Source: JAYZVT01 sp050248375
Lineage (GTDB): Bacteria > Pseudomonadota > Alphaproteobacteria > Rhizobiales > Methyloligellaceae
NCBI GenBank assembly: GCA_050248375.1
Contig: JBFWSL010000196.1
Coordinates: 1 to 7,211, forward strand
Reading direction: 5' to 3'
Length of the DNA: 7,211 nucleotides
In this document: positions 1 through 7,010 of the stretch, one piece after another
How the letters are laid out: every line of letters begins with the position of its first letter
Position numbering within the stretch: position 1 is the first letter of the stretch
The notes under the pieces: model-generated
Told to the model about the DNA's origin: nothing
Seen by the model: the letters and a program-made list of their open reading frames with translations, nothing else
The model's database searches: none
Translations under genes and position numbers: made by a program

Positions 1-411
1 AACGGCGCCAGGGCGCAGGCGGTCGGCGTCGTGGAGATCGTGGTGAAGCCCAACGGCGTGGACGACGTCTACTCCTTCTCCAACAAGGAGAACTGCGAGA
101 CCCGCGTGGAATACAGGCTCGCCACGGACGCCGGGGCGAAGGCGGTGGGCATTGCGGCACTGGCCGCCTATCGCGCGCTCGAATGCCGGGACGCGGCACG
201 TCTCGATTTCCGCTGCGATGCGTCCGGCCAGCCGCACTTCCTGGAGGCCAACCCGCTCGCCGGCCTGCATCCGGAGCATTCGGACCTGCCGATCTGCGCG
301 ACCCTGTCCGGCAGGACCTACGAGTGGCTGATGGCCGGTATCGTCAATGCCGCCGCGGCGCGCTATGGCATCGCCGGGGTGAAGCAGGGGACGCTGGCGA
401 GCGCCGCCTGA
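1..411 (+). CDS. ATP-grasp ligase, D-Ala-D-Ala-ligase-like (C-terminal part; 5' end outside the window)
   Basis: The reading frame is open from base 1, so the gene begins upstream; about 136 codons are present. The visible part matches the C-terminal half of the ATP-grasp fold of D-alanine-D-alanine-ligase-like carboxylate-amine ligases, which activate a carboxylate as an acyl phosphate and join it to an amine. Numbering from base 1, the segment VYSFSNKENCE lies where these ligases carry a substrate/nucleotide loop. RLDFRC (Asp69) and FLEANPLAGLHP (Glu82, Asn84) supply the acidic and Asn residues that hold the two magnesium ions. The following HSDLP and the C-terminal helix are typical of the family. 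A GTG at base 31 would be an internal start and is unlikely because coding-like sequence precedes it. The stop is one base before the next ATG, which implies translational coupling with a second ATP-grasp gene. The substrate is unknown. A housekeeping cell-wall Ddl is unlikely in this context. Confidence 0.85.
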   Translation, partial: NGARAQAVGVVEIVVKPNGVDDVYSFSNKENCETRVEYRLATDAGAKAVGIAALAAYRALECRDAARLDFRCDASGQPHFLEANPLAGLHPEHSDLPICATLSGRTYEWLMAGIVNAAAARYGIAGVKQGTLASAA

Positions 412-412
412 G

Positions 413-1393
413 ATGCCGGACAATTTCATCCCGGTCATCCATGGCGCGGCGCTCGACCGGCCGGATGAGGCGGACACCCTCGCAGCCGCCGGCCAGGTGG
501 CCGAAAGCCTCGGCCGGCTGGGATACGGCACCGAGATTGTCCATCTTGGCCTCGACCTGACCCGGCTCGAGACGCTGGCGGCCCGCCGCCCCTGCGCCAT
601 ATTCAACATGGTGGAGGCGCTGGAAGGCGATGCCGCGCTGGCGCATCTGCCGCTGGCGGTGCTCGACCACCTTCGCGTGCCCTACACGGGCGCGAGTGCC
701 GCCGCCTGGCGCATGACGCTGTCCAAGCGCCTCACCAAGGAACTGCTGCGGGCCCATGGCCTCCCGACGCCGGGCTGGTGGATGGCCGGTGAAAACATAC
801 CCGACGGCGCCACCGTTATCGTCAAGTCCGAATGGGAACACGGCTCCGTCGGCATCGACGCGGACTCCGTCGTGCCTGCTGCGAAGGCGTTGCCCGAGAT
901 CGCTGTCCGAGAGCAGCGCTTCGGCGGTGACTTCTTCGCCGAGGAATATATCGACGGCCGCGAGTTCAACGTGGGCCTCATCGGCTCCGCCTCCCGGCCA
1001 TGCGTGTTGCCTGTGCCGGAAATCCTGTTCGAGGGAATTGAACCCGGCCGTCCGCGCATCGTTGACTACGAGGCCAAGTGGGATACCGGCAGCCAGGCCT
1101 ACCATGGTACTCCGCGCCGCTTCGGGCTTGAGCGCAGCGAGCCCGCATTGGCCGGCCGGCTGGCCGGCCTGGCGCTGGACTGCTGGAAGGCGTTCGGGCT
1201 GTCGGGCTATGCCCGCGTCGACTTCAGGGTCAGCCTCCAGGGTGAGCCGTATATCCTGGAGATCAACCCCAATCCCGCCCTTGCCGCGGATGCCGGCTTT
1301 CCCGCGGCGGCCGCCGAGGCGGGCATGGGCTATGACCGCATGATCGCCCGGATCGTGGACGCCGCGGTGGAGAGGGCGCGCGAGGCCGCCTGA
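413..1393 (+). CDS. ATP-grasp carboxylate-amine ligase, D-Ala-D-Ala-ligase-like
   Basis: This is a complete 326-residue protein, about the usual length of a Ddl-fold enzyme. The N-terminal domain (about 1-95) has the family's early segment ending in VPYTGASAAAW, the counterpart of the Ddl 'PYtG' region. The central ATP-grasp part has the nucleotide-binding Lys138 in VIVKSEWEHGSVG and the acidic strand FFAEEYIDGREF (Glu177-Glu184). The C-terminal part has RVDF (Asp270) and LEINPNP (Glu283, Asn285), the metal-binding residues, so the enzyme looks catalytically intact. ATP-dependent ligation of a carboxylate to an amine, probably cytoplasmic, is inferred from family knowledge. The start ATG lies one base after the previous stop without a clear Shine-Dalgarno, so translation is probably by re-initiation. 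The stop is again one base before the next ATG. It is a divergent paralogue of the upstream ATP-grasp gene: the pair could catalyse successive ligations or form a hetero-complex. The product is unknown. Confidence 0.88.
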   Translation: MPDNFIPVIHGAALDRPDEADTLAAAGQVAESLGRLGYGTEIVHLGLDLTRLETLAARRPCAIFNMVEALEGDAALAHLPLAVLDHLRVPYTGASAAAWRMTLSKRLTKELLRAHGLPTPGWWMAGENIPDGATVIVKSEWEHGSVGIDADSVVPAAKALPEIAVREQRFGGDFFAEEYIDGREFNVGLIGSASRPCVLPVPEILFEGIEPGRPRIVDYEAKWDTGSQAYHGTPRRFGLERSEPALAGRLAGLALDCWKAFGLSGYARVDFRVSLQGEPYILEINPNPALAADAGFPAAAAEAGMGYDRMIARIVDAAVERAREAA

Positions 1394-1394
1394 C

Positions 1395-3671
1395 ATGTTC
1401 CGCATACGCAAGATCGAGGACGCGCTCACTCCCGCCAATCGGAGCGCGGTCGAAGAGGTCCAGTCGATCATGCGGGCGCAGTTTCCCGGACTCTCCGCGG
1501 CCGATGTCGACAAGCTGCCCGACCAGCTCGCCAATCCGCTGAAATACCGGCTTGTCGCCTCGCTGCTCGTGGCGGAGCGGGGGCAGGGAAATGTCCGGGC
1601 CTTCGCGCTCGTCCTCTACGCCACGGACCTGAAGTTCGCCTATCTGGAGATCATTTCCTCCGCGCCCGGCCGTACCGGTGCCGGCATCGGCACCGCGCTT
1701 TACGAGGCGGTGCGCGACGAGGTTCGGGCTTCCCGCATGAACGGGCTGTATTTCGAATGCCTGCCCGACGATCCGCGCCTGAGCCCCAATCCGAAGACGC
1801 GGCGTTCGAACGCGTCGAGGCTCAAGTTCTACGAGCGCTTCGGGGCGCGTCCGGTCGTGGGCACTGCCTATGAGACACCCATCAGGGCAGGCGAGACCGA
1901 TGCCCCATATCTGGTGTTCGATGGCCTCGGCAAGCATGTCCTGCCGAACGCCCGCCGCCTGCGCGAGATCGTGCGCGCCATCCTTGAGCGCAAGTATGGC
2001 GATGTCTGCCCGCCCGAATATGTCGAACGGGTGGTCGGCTCCATAAAGGACGGTGCGTTCTCGCTGCGTCCGCCGCGCTACTCGGCCCGTTCGCCCGAGA
2101 CGCTGGCGCCGGCGCCGAAGCGCCTCGACATGAAGGTGCCTCTGATCGTTTCGGATCAGCACGAAATCCATCACGTCCGCGAGCGTGGCTATGTGGAGGC
2201 GCCCGTGCGTGTCTCCGCCATCCTGCGCGAACTGGAAAAGACGGAGATGTTCGAGCGGGTCGAGCCACGCCGCTTTCCCGACCGGCATATCCGCGAGGTG
2301 CACGCGGGCGAGCTGGTGGACTTCATAGAGAAGGCCTGCGCCGAGGCCCCGCTCAGGAAGTCCGTCTACCCCTATGTGTTCCCGGTGCGGAACCCGAACC
2401 GCCGGCCCAAGGACCGCAGCGTGCTGGCCGGCTACTGGTGCATCGACACCTTCACCCCGCTTAGCCGCAACGCCTGGCCGGCGGCCCGGCGGGCCGTGGA
2501 CTGCGCCCTGACCGCCGCGGAAAAGGTGAGGGCGGGCGCACCCATGGCCTATGCGCTGGTACGCCCGCCGGGCCACCATGCGGAATACCGGGCCTTCGGC
2601 GGCTTCTGCTATTTCAGCAATGCCGCCGTCGCCGCGCACTATCTCTCCCGGCACGGGCCGGTCGCCATCCTCGACATCGACTATCACCATGGCAATGGCC
2701 AGCAGGACATCTTCTACGAGCGGGCCGATGTGCTCACCGTGTCGATCCACGGGCATCCGAGCTTCGCCTATCCCTATTTCACCGGCTTCCGCGACGAGCG
2801 CGGGCGTGGCGTGGGGGCGGGTTACAACCTGAACATCCCGTTGCCCGAGACCATCACGCCTGAGCAATATCGCGACGCCCTGCGCCAGGCCCTCAAGCGC
2901 GTGGCGCGGCACAATCCGGCCTATCTCGTACTCGCGGTAGGCTTCGACACGGGCAAGGGCGACCCCACCGGCACCTGGACCAACCAGGCTCAGGACTTCC
3001 GCCAGATCGGGCGCATCATCGGCGAGGCCGGCTACCCCACTGTCGCCATACAGGAGGGCGGCTACCGCATTCGCACTCTTGGCGTGAATGCCCGGAATTT
3101 CTTCGCCGGGCTCTCCGAGGGGCTGGCGATGGCGGGCGGCATTGTGGAGCAGCGGCGCAAATCCGCTATCCGTCCCCCCGTTTCGCCCGCGCGGGAATAC
3201 CGCAACGCGGTCTCCACCCCCGACATCCAGCGTATCCGCAGGCTGGTCTCGTCGACCGGCATGTTCAGCGCCGCCGAGGTGTCCGTGGCGGCCGAACTCG
3301 TGGAGGAGCGCATCCACAAAGGCCGCGTATCGGGCTACGAGTTCATCCTGGCGGAAGAGGGCAACAAGCTCGTCGGCTATGCCTGCTACGGCCCCACGCC
3401 CGCCACTTCCGGCACGTTCGACCTCTACTGGATCGTCGTCAGCCCGGACGCCCAGGGCAGGGGGCTCGGCCACGACCTGTTGCAGCGCGCGGAAACGGCG
3501 GCGAAGCGCGCCGGGGCCAAACGCCTGATCGTGGACACCTCCGGCTCGGACAGGTACGAGCCGACCCGGCGCTTCTATGCCTCCACCGGATTCGCGCGGA
3601 TCGCCGAGCTGCCGGACTTCTATCGCGAAGGCGACGCCAAGATCATCTATTCCAAGACCCTCGCCCCGTGA
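1395..3671 (+). CDS. Trifunctional fusion: GNAT acetyltransferase - acetylpolyamine amidohydrolase/histone deacetylase - GNAT acetyltransferase
   Basis: The 758 residues form three enzyme domains. Residues about 1-190 are a GNAT fold with acetyl-CoA loop RTGAGIG (93-99) and the late helix RLKFYERFGARPV. Residues about 246-580 are an arginase-fold zinc deacetylase closest in pattern to acetylpolyamine amidohydrolases. It has RPPGHHA with the catalytic His394-His395, LDIDYHHGNG with zinc ligands Asp429 and His431, GFDTGKGDP with the third ligand Asp518, and EGGY with the transition-state Tyr557. Residues about 600-758 are a second GNAT with QGRGLG (687-692) and RFYASTGF. All deacetylase residues needed for catalysis are present. 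The protein therefore carries apparent acetyl-adding and acetyl-removing activities; the natural substrate is not known, and polyamine or another amine-bearing metabolite is plausible. There is no signal peptide, so it is probably cytoplasmic. The ATG follows the upstream TGA by one base, with a GAGG nine bases upstream. Domain assignment is firm; physiological role is not. Confidence 0.93.
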   Translation: MFRIRKIEDALTPANRSAVEEVQSIMRAQFPGLSAADVDKLPDQLANPLKYRLVASLLVAERGQGNVRAFALVLYATDLKFAYLEIISSAPGRTGAGIGTALYEAVRDEVRASRMNGLYFECLPDDPRLSPNPKTRRSNASRLKFYERFGARPVVGTAYETPIRAGETDAPYLVFDGLGKHVLPNARRLREIVRAILERKYGDVCPPEYVERVVGSIKDGAFSLRPPRYSARSPETLAPAPKRLDMKVPLIVSDQHEIHHVRERGYVEAPVRVSAILRELEKTEMFERVEPRRFPDRHIREVHAGELVDFIEKACAEAPLRKSVYPYVFPVRNPNRRPKDRSVLAGYWCIDTFTPLSRNAWPAARRAVDCALTAAEKVRAGAPMAYALVRPPGHHAEYRAFGGFCYFSNAAVAAHYLSRHGPVAILDIDYHHGNGQQDIFYERADVLTVSIHGHPSFAYPYFTGFRDERGRGVGAGYNLNIPLPETITPEQYRDALRQALKRVARHNPAYLVLAVGFDTGKGDPTGTWTNQAQDFRQIGRIIGEAGYPTVAIQEGGYRIRTLGVNARNFFAGLSEGLAMAGGIVEQRRKSAIRPPVSPAREYRNAVSTPDIQRIRRLVSSTGMFSAAEVSVAAELVEERIHKGRVSGYEFILAEEGNKLVGYACYGPTPATSGTFDLYWIVVSPDAQGRGLGHDLLQRAETAAKRAGAKRLIVDTSGSDRYEPTRRFYASTGFARIAELPDFYREGDAKIIYSKTLAP

Positions 3672-3695
3672 CATCATGCGCGTCCTTGAGGACGC

Positions 3696-3703
3696 GGTGA
3701 GGG
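3696..3703 (+). promoter_or_regulatory. Shine-Dalgarno-like site that supports the asparaginase start at 3709
   Basis: GGTGAGGG ends five bases before the ATG at 3709. The alternative in-frame ATG at 3676 has no purine-rich stretch at a proper distance. It lies just four bases after the previous stop, so it could still be used by coupling. Confidence 0.45.
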
Positions 3704-3708
3704 TCCGG

Positions 3709-4722
3709 ATGGCCAATCCTGTACTGGTCGAGCTGACGCGAGGTCCCCTGGTGGAGAGCGTCCACCGCGGCGCCGTCGCCGTGGTCGATGCGGCCGGCCA
3801 CGCCCGCATGGCCCTTGGCGATATCGGCCGGACCATCTTCCCGCGCTCCGGTTTCAAGGCGCTGCAGGCGCTGCCGCTGGTGGAGAGCGGGGCCGCCGGT
3901 GCTTTCGGCCTGAGCGACGCGGAGGTCGCGCTCGCATGCGCCTCCCATTCAGGCGAGGCCGTGCACGTGGCCGCCGTGGCCGCATTGCTCGACCGCCTCG
4001 GGCTTGACGAGACCGCGCTTGCCTGTGGCGCGCATCTGCCGAGCGGCGAGAGCGCCGCCCGCGAGCTGCTGCGCTCCGGCGGCCGGCCGAGCCGCCTTCA
4101 CAACAACTGCTCCGGCAAGCATGCGGGCATGCTGACGCTGGCGCGCCATCTGGGAGCGCCGGTGGAGGGCTACGAGAAGCCAGATCATCCGGTACAACGG
4201 ACGATCCGCGCCGCCATCGCCGAAATGACCGGCGCTGAGCTGACGCGGGATGTCTGCGGCGTGGACGGCTGTTCGGCGCCCGCCTGGGCCATGCCGCTAC
4301 GGGCGCTGGCGAAGGGCTTCGCGCGCTTTTCGGTGCAGGCCGACATGGGCGAAGCCCGCGCGGCCGCCTGCCGGCGTATCCTCAAGGCCTGCTTCGCGGA
4401 GCCGCTGATGGTGGCGGGCACGGGCCGCGTGTGCACCGTCATCATGGAAACAGCCACGAACAAGGCGTTCGTGAAGACCGGCGCGGAAGGCATCTACGCC
4501 GCCATGTTCCCCACCCTTGGGCTTGGCGCTGCCGTCAAGATCGACGATGGCGCCAAGCGTGCGGCAGAGGTCGTCATGTCGGAGCTTTGCGCCGCGCTGC
4601 TGCCGGAAACCGCCAGCCGCCTTGCCGATGTCCCCGGCCGCGGAATACCGGACTGGAACGGCAGGGTGGTCGGCGCGATCCGCCCCTCGCGGGAACTGGG
4701 GCAGGCCCTCTCGAACCTTTAG
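3709..4722 (+). CDS. L-asparaginase II family amidohydrolase (zinc/Ser-Lys, Rhizobium etli AnsA/ReAV type)
   Basis: The protein of 337 residues has the hallmarks of the thermolabile rhizobial asparaginase class, unrelated to the E. coli type II enzyme. From the ATG at 3709: Ser47 and Lys50 (PRSGFKAL), Ser79 (CASHSGE), Cys134 and Lys137 (NNCSGKHAGML), Cys188 (VDGCSAP) and Lys256. As I recall the R. etli enzyme, its Ser48/Lys51 and Ser80/Lys263 pairs and its zinc ligands Cys135, Lys138 and Cys189 correspond, the first six with an offset of one residue. The metal site and both Ser-Lys pairs are thus intact. Known members hydrolyse L-asparagine to aspartate and ammonia in the cytoplasm. Here it sits at the end of a ligase/acetyltransferase operon, so a related amide or a pathway intermediate may be the true substrate (inference). 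The one-residue match and a better ribosome-binding site favour 3709; an in-frame ATG at 3676 would add 11 residues. The stop TAG overlaps the convergent hydrolase stop. Confidence 0.9.
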   Translation: MANPVLVELTRGPLVESVHRGAVAVVDAAGHARMALGDIGRTIFPRSGFKALQALPLVESGAAGAFGLSDAEVALACASHSGEAVHVAAVAALLDRLGLDETALACGAHLPSGESAARELLRSGGRPSRLHNNCSGKHAGMLTLARHLGAPVEGYEKPDHPVQRTIRAAIAEMTGAELTRDVCGVDGCSAPAWAMPLRALAKGFARFSVQADMGEARAAACRRILKACFAEPLMVAGTGRVCTVIMETATNKAFVKTGAEGIYAAMFPTLGLGAAVKIDDGAKRAAEVVMSELCAALLPETASRLADVPGRGIPDWNGRVVGAIRPSRELGQALSNL

Positions 4723-5699
4723 CGGCTGCGGGTCTGCCGCCTCTTCGGAGCTTTCCCGGCCTTCTTGACCCTCCTGGCCTTGCCGGGATTGACCCCCCAG
4801 CCGCCCGGCAGCTTCCTGGCCGGCCGCGTCGGCAGTCCGTGCGCCCGCGAACGCTCGAAGATCGGCAGGCCGGGAGCCAGCATGGAGTGGAAGAACCACA
4901 TCATGGCGTCGGCCAGTTCCCTGGGCCGCTCCCAGGTGACGAAATGTCCGGAGTCGAGCACCAGGATCGCCTGAAGGCCGGGGACGTGCTTCTCCATCCC
5001 GCGCGCGTATTCGATCGGCTGGCGCGGGTCGTGCTCGCCGTGAACGTAGAGCACCGGCATGGTGAAGCGCGAATAGTCCACCGGATCGCTCTTGCGGATG
5101 TCGCGGAAATACCGCGGCACCGCGTCTCCGATCCCGGGATATGAGAACTCCTTGATGATCTCCTGCAATTCCTCCTCGCCCGGCCGGGTCTCGGGCTTGC
5201 AGGAGGTGTCGATCCAGACGCGGACATAGGCTTCCGCGTTGTTCATGAGACCGGCCGCCTTGTCCGGGTGCGTTCCGTTCCACTGGTGGTGGAGCGAATT
5301 GCGCGGATCGTACTCGTGCAGCGACAGGCAGCAGCGCACATAGCGCTCGACGCGGTCCGGCGCCTGTCCGCAGATGTTGTCCCCCACCATGACCCCCCAG
5401 TCGTGTCCGGCGAGGTGAAAGCTGTCGATGCCGATGTGGTCGAGAAGCCTCAGTGTCTCCCGGGCCACCGTGCTCGCCGCGTAGTCGCCTTCCGACTTGT
5501 CGGACTGGCCGTAGCCCTTCATGTCGATGGCGATCACCCGGAACTGGCTCGCCAGCACGGGCATCTGCTTGTGCCAGCAGCGCCAGCTTTCCGGAATGCC
5601 GTGAAGCAGGACCACCGCGGGTCCCTTGCCGCACTCGACCCAGTGCCATTTCAGCCCGTCGACGACGGCCTCATGGTGTTCAAACGCGATTTCAGTCAT
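4719..5699 (-). CDS. Alpha/beta hydrolase, epoxide-hydrolase/haloalkanoate-dehalogenase-like
   Basis: The 326-residue protein has a complete alpha/beta-hydrolase triad with an aspartate nucleophile. Oxyanion motif HGIPES lies at 33-38, AGHDWG places the nucleophile at Asp100, GEHDPRQP gives the charge-relay acid Asp224, and SGHFVTWERP the His252. An Asp rather than Ser nucleophile points to epoxide hydrolases and haloacetate/haloalkane dehalogenases, which work through a covalent alkyl-enzyme ester. The ring-opening tyrosines that would decide for an epoxide hydrolase lie in the cap (about 130-210) and cannot be assigned with confidence. After the catalytic domain there is a basic tail: 11 of the last 23 residues are Lys or Arg. 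No signal peptide is visible. The ATG at 5699 has only a weak purine-rich stretch upstream and no earlier start codon close by. It lies 58 bases after the TRAP binding-protein gene on the same strand and is probably co-transcribed with it, suggesting hydrolysis of the imported compound or a product of it. Confidence 0.87.
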   Translation of the reverse strand: MTEIAFEHHEAVVDGLKWHWVECGKGPAVVLLHGIPESWRCWHKQMPVLASQFRVIAIDMKGYGQSDKSEGDYAASTVARETLRLLDHIGIDSFHLAGHDWGVMVGDNICGQAPDRVERYVRCCLSLHEYDPRNSLHHQWNGTHPDKAAGLMNNAEAYVRVWIDTSCKPETRPGEEELQEIIKEFSYPGIGDAVPRYFRDIRKSDPVDYSRFTMPVLYVHGEHDPRQPIEYARGMEKHVPGLQAILVLDSGHFVTWERPRELADAMMWFFHSMLAPGLPIFERSRAHGLPTRPARKLPGGWGVNPGKARRVKKAGKAPKRRQTRSR

Positions 5700-5757
5700 T
5701 GGGAATGCAAGTCTTCTGCTTTGTGTTTGCCGTATCGTGAGGCCGTCTGCCGCTGGC

Positions 5758-6990
5758 TCAGGAAGTGAGCCACCAGCGCTTCGCCGGAACGTTCTCGGCC
5801 CGCGTGTCGGCGGGGATTTCCCGCGCGACGGCGTGGATCTCGGTATAGGTGTCCACGCCGCCGGCCCAGCCGTTGAGCCGCTCGCGCCAGGCTTCCCAGG
5901 GCTTGGGATTGTGGTTCGGCGCGCAACGCTCCTCGGCTTCCTTCATCGCCTCGGGCGACAGCTCCACGAAAGGAACGTTGTTTTTGGCGAATATGGTGCC
6001 GGGGTGCTGCGGCGTGCTGGCGCCCACGGTGTTCACAAGCGAGGCTTCCTGCGCCGCCTGGTTGCGGACCTGGGTGAAGTAGGCCGATTCCATCACCGCA
6101 TCCTGCAGTTCGCCCGAAAGCCCGTCGAAGACCGATGCGCTGATGGAGGTTGCCTCGGTGCCGCAGAACAGCCGCAGGTCCACGCACTGGCCCATCACCG
6201 CCGCCATGTTGGCGTAGGCGGCGGCCGATGCCCAGGTCTCCGCGCCGTCGATCAGGCCCTGCTTGAGGCCGTCGAGTGTCTCCTCCCAGGCGATGGGCGC
6301 CGGGTTGAGGTCGAGCAGCGACATGGCGATGCGTCCGAGCTGCGTTCCCGTCACGCGGTTCTTGGTCCCGGCCAGGTCCGAGATGGACTTGACCGCGGGA
6401 CGGTCGCGCCACTTCAGGCCCATCATCAGTCCGCGCAGCTCGCAATGGGTGAACAGCAGGTGGATGCCATGGCGGCTGCGCAGCGGATCGCGCAGCAGCG
6501 TCTGGCTCTTGGGATGGTAGAAGAAGTGATACTGCGCGGCGCGGGACGGAAACAGATAGGCATAGTCGAGGATGTTCAGATAGGGCGCGGCGCCGGCGGA
6601 GTTCTGCGTCGCGGCCGTGAACATCTGGATGATGCCCTGCTGGGTTTTCGAGACGCAGTTGAGTTCGCCGCAGATCTGGTTGCCGCCGATATATTCGACC
6701 CGGATTTCTCCGTCCGAACGCTCCTCGATATCCTTCGCGAAAGTGAGGCCGCCGGTCACCAGGATGCGCTCGCTGGCTTCGCTGAAGCCCGCGGCGCCGA
6801 ACTTGAGGGTGTGCCTGGCGGGTTTGGACAGGCGCTTCTTCCGGGTGGCTTCGGCGGCCTGGGCAAGCCGGCTGAGCGTCACCGGACCGGCCATGGCGCC
6901 GGCCGCCAGCATGACCGACGTGGCGCCGTAGCGGGCGGACAGCCGCATCAGGTCGCGGCGGGAAACGGAATTCTGCTTCTGATTGGACAT
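5758..6990 (-). CDS. TRAP transporter solute-binding protein, DctP family, Tat-exported
   Basis: The periplasmic receptor of a tripartite ATP-independent periplasmic transporter captures an organic acid and hands it to the membrane subunits. From the start at 6990 it has 410 residues. The N-terminus carries a twin-arginine signal (SRRDLM, Arg11-Arg12), a hydrophobic stretch rich in Ala, Gly and Met (about 22-39) and a likely cleavage site after AQA (about residue 45). The mature part shows the family's early strand HTLKFGAAG, the FAKDIEERSDGEIRVEYIGGNQ segment, DLAGTKNRVTG with Arg212 at the place where DctP proteins bind the ligand carboxylate, and LKQGLIDGAET. The start at 6990 is chosen because GGGGAGGT precedes it by five bases and the Tat motif follows directly; an upstream ATG at 7071 would read through the leader hairpin. 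DctQ and DctM membrane subunits are absent from the window. The divergent LysR gene probably controls it. The ligand is unknown. Confidence 0.88.
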   Translation of the reverse strand: MSNQKQNSVSRRDLMRLSARYGATSVMLAAGAMAGPVTLSRLAQAAEATRKKRLSKPARHTLKFGAAGFSEASERILVTGGLTFAKDIEERSDGEIRVEYIGGNQICGELNCVSKTQQGIIQMFTAATQNSAGAAPYLNILDYAYLFPSRAAQYHFFYHPKSQTLLRDPLRSRHGIHLLFTHCELRGLMMGLKWRDRPAVKSISDLAGTKNRVTGTQLGRIAMSLLDLNPAPIAWEETLDGLKQGLIDGAETWASAAAYANMAAVMGQCVDLRLFCGTEATSISASVFDGLSGELQDAVMESAYFTQVRNQAAQEASLVNTVGASTPQHPGTIFAKNNVPFVELSPEAMKEAEERCAPNHNPKPWEAWRERLNGWAGGVDTYTEIHAVAREIPADTRAENVPAKRWWLTS

Positions 6991-6995
6991 GGATG

Positions 6996-7003
6996 ACCTC
7001 CCC
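6996..7003 (-). promoter_or_regulatory. Strong ribosome-binding site of the TRAP binding-protein gene
   Basis: On the minus strand the sequence GGGGAGGT ends five bases before the ATG at 6990. It is the strongest Shine-Dalgarno in the window and fixes that start, excluding the in-frame ATG 81 bases upstream. Confidence 0.85.
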
Positions 7004-7010
7004 AGGGATT

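Noticed and set aside
344..1534. Minus-strand open frame of 396 codons opposite the second ATP-grasp gene
   Set aside because: It shows no known motif and is antisense to a gene with complete ATP-grasp signatures.
1263..3857. Very long open frame on the minus strand (864 codons) opposite the fusion gene
   Set aside because: Its translation has no recognisable domain and low-complexity composition, while the plus strand carries unmistakable GNAT and deacetylase motifs. Long antisense frames are expected in GC-rich coding sequence.
4297..5649. Minus-strand open frame of 450 codons across the asparaginase/hydrolase junction
   Set aside because: It is an out-of-frame shadow of the hydrolase and antisense to the asparaginase; both real genes have intact catalytic motifs in other frames.
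5626..6996. Plus-strand open frame of 456 codons opposite the TRAP binding-protein gene
   Set aside because: Composition is Arg/Gly/Ala-rich without a family motif, and the minus strand has a strong ribosome-binding site, a Tat signal and DctP motifs.
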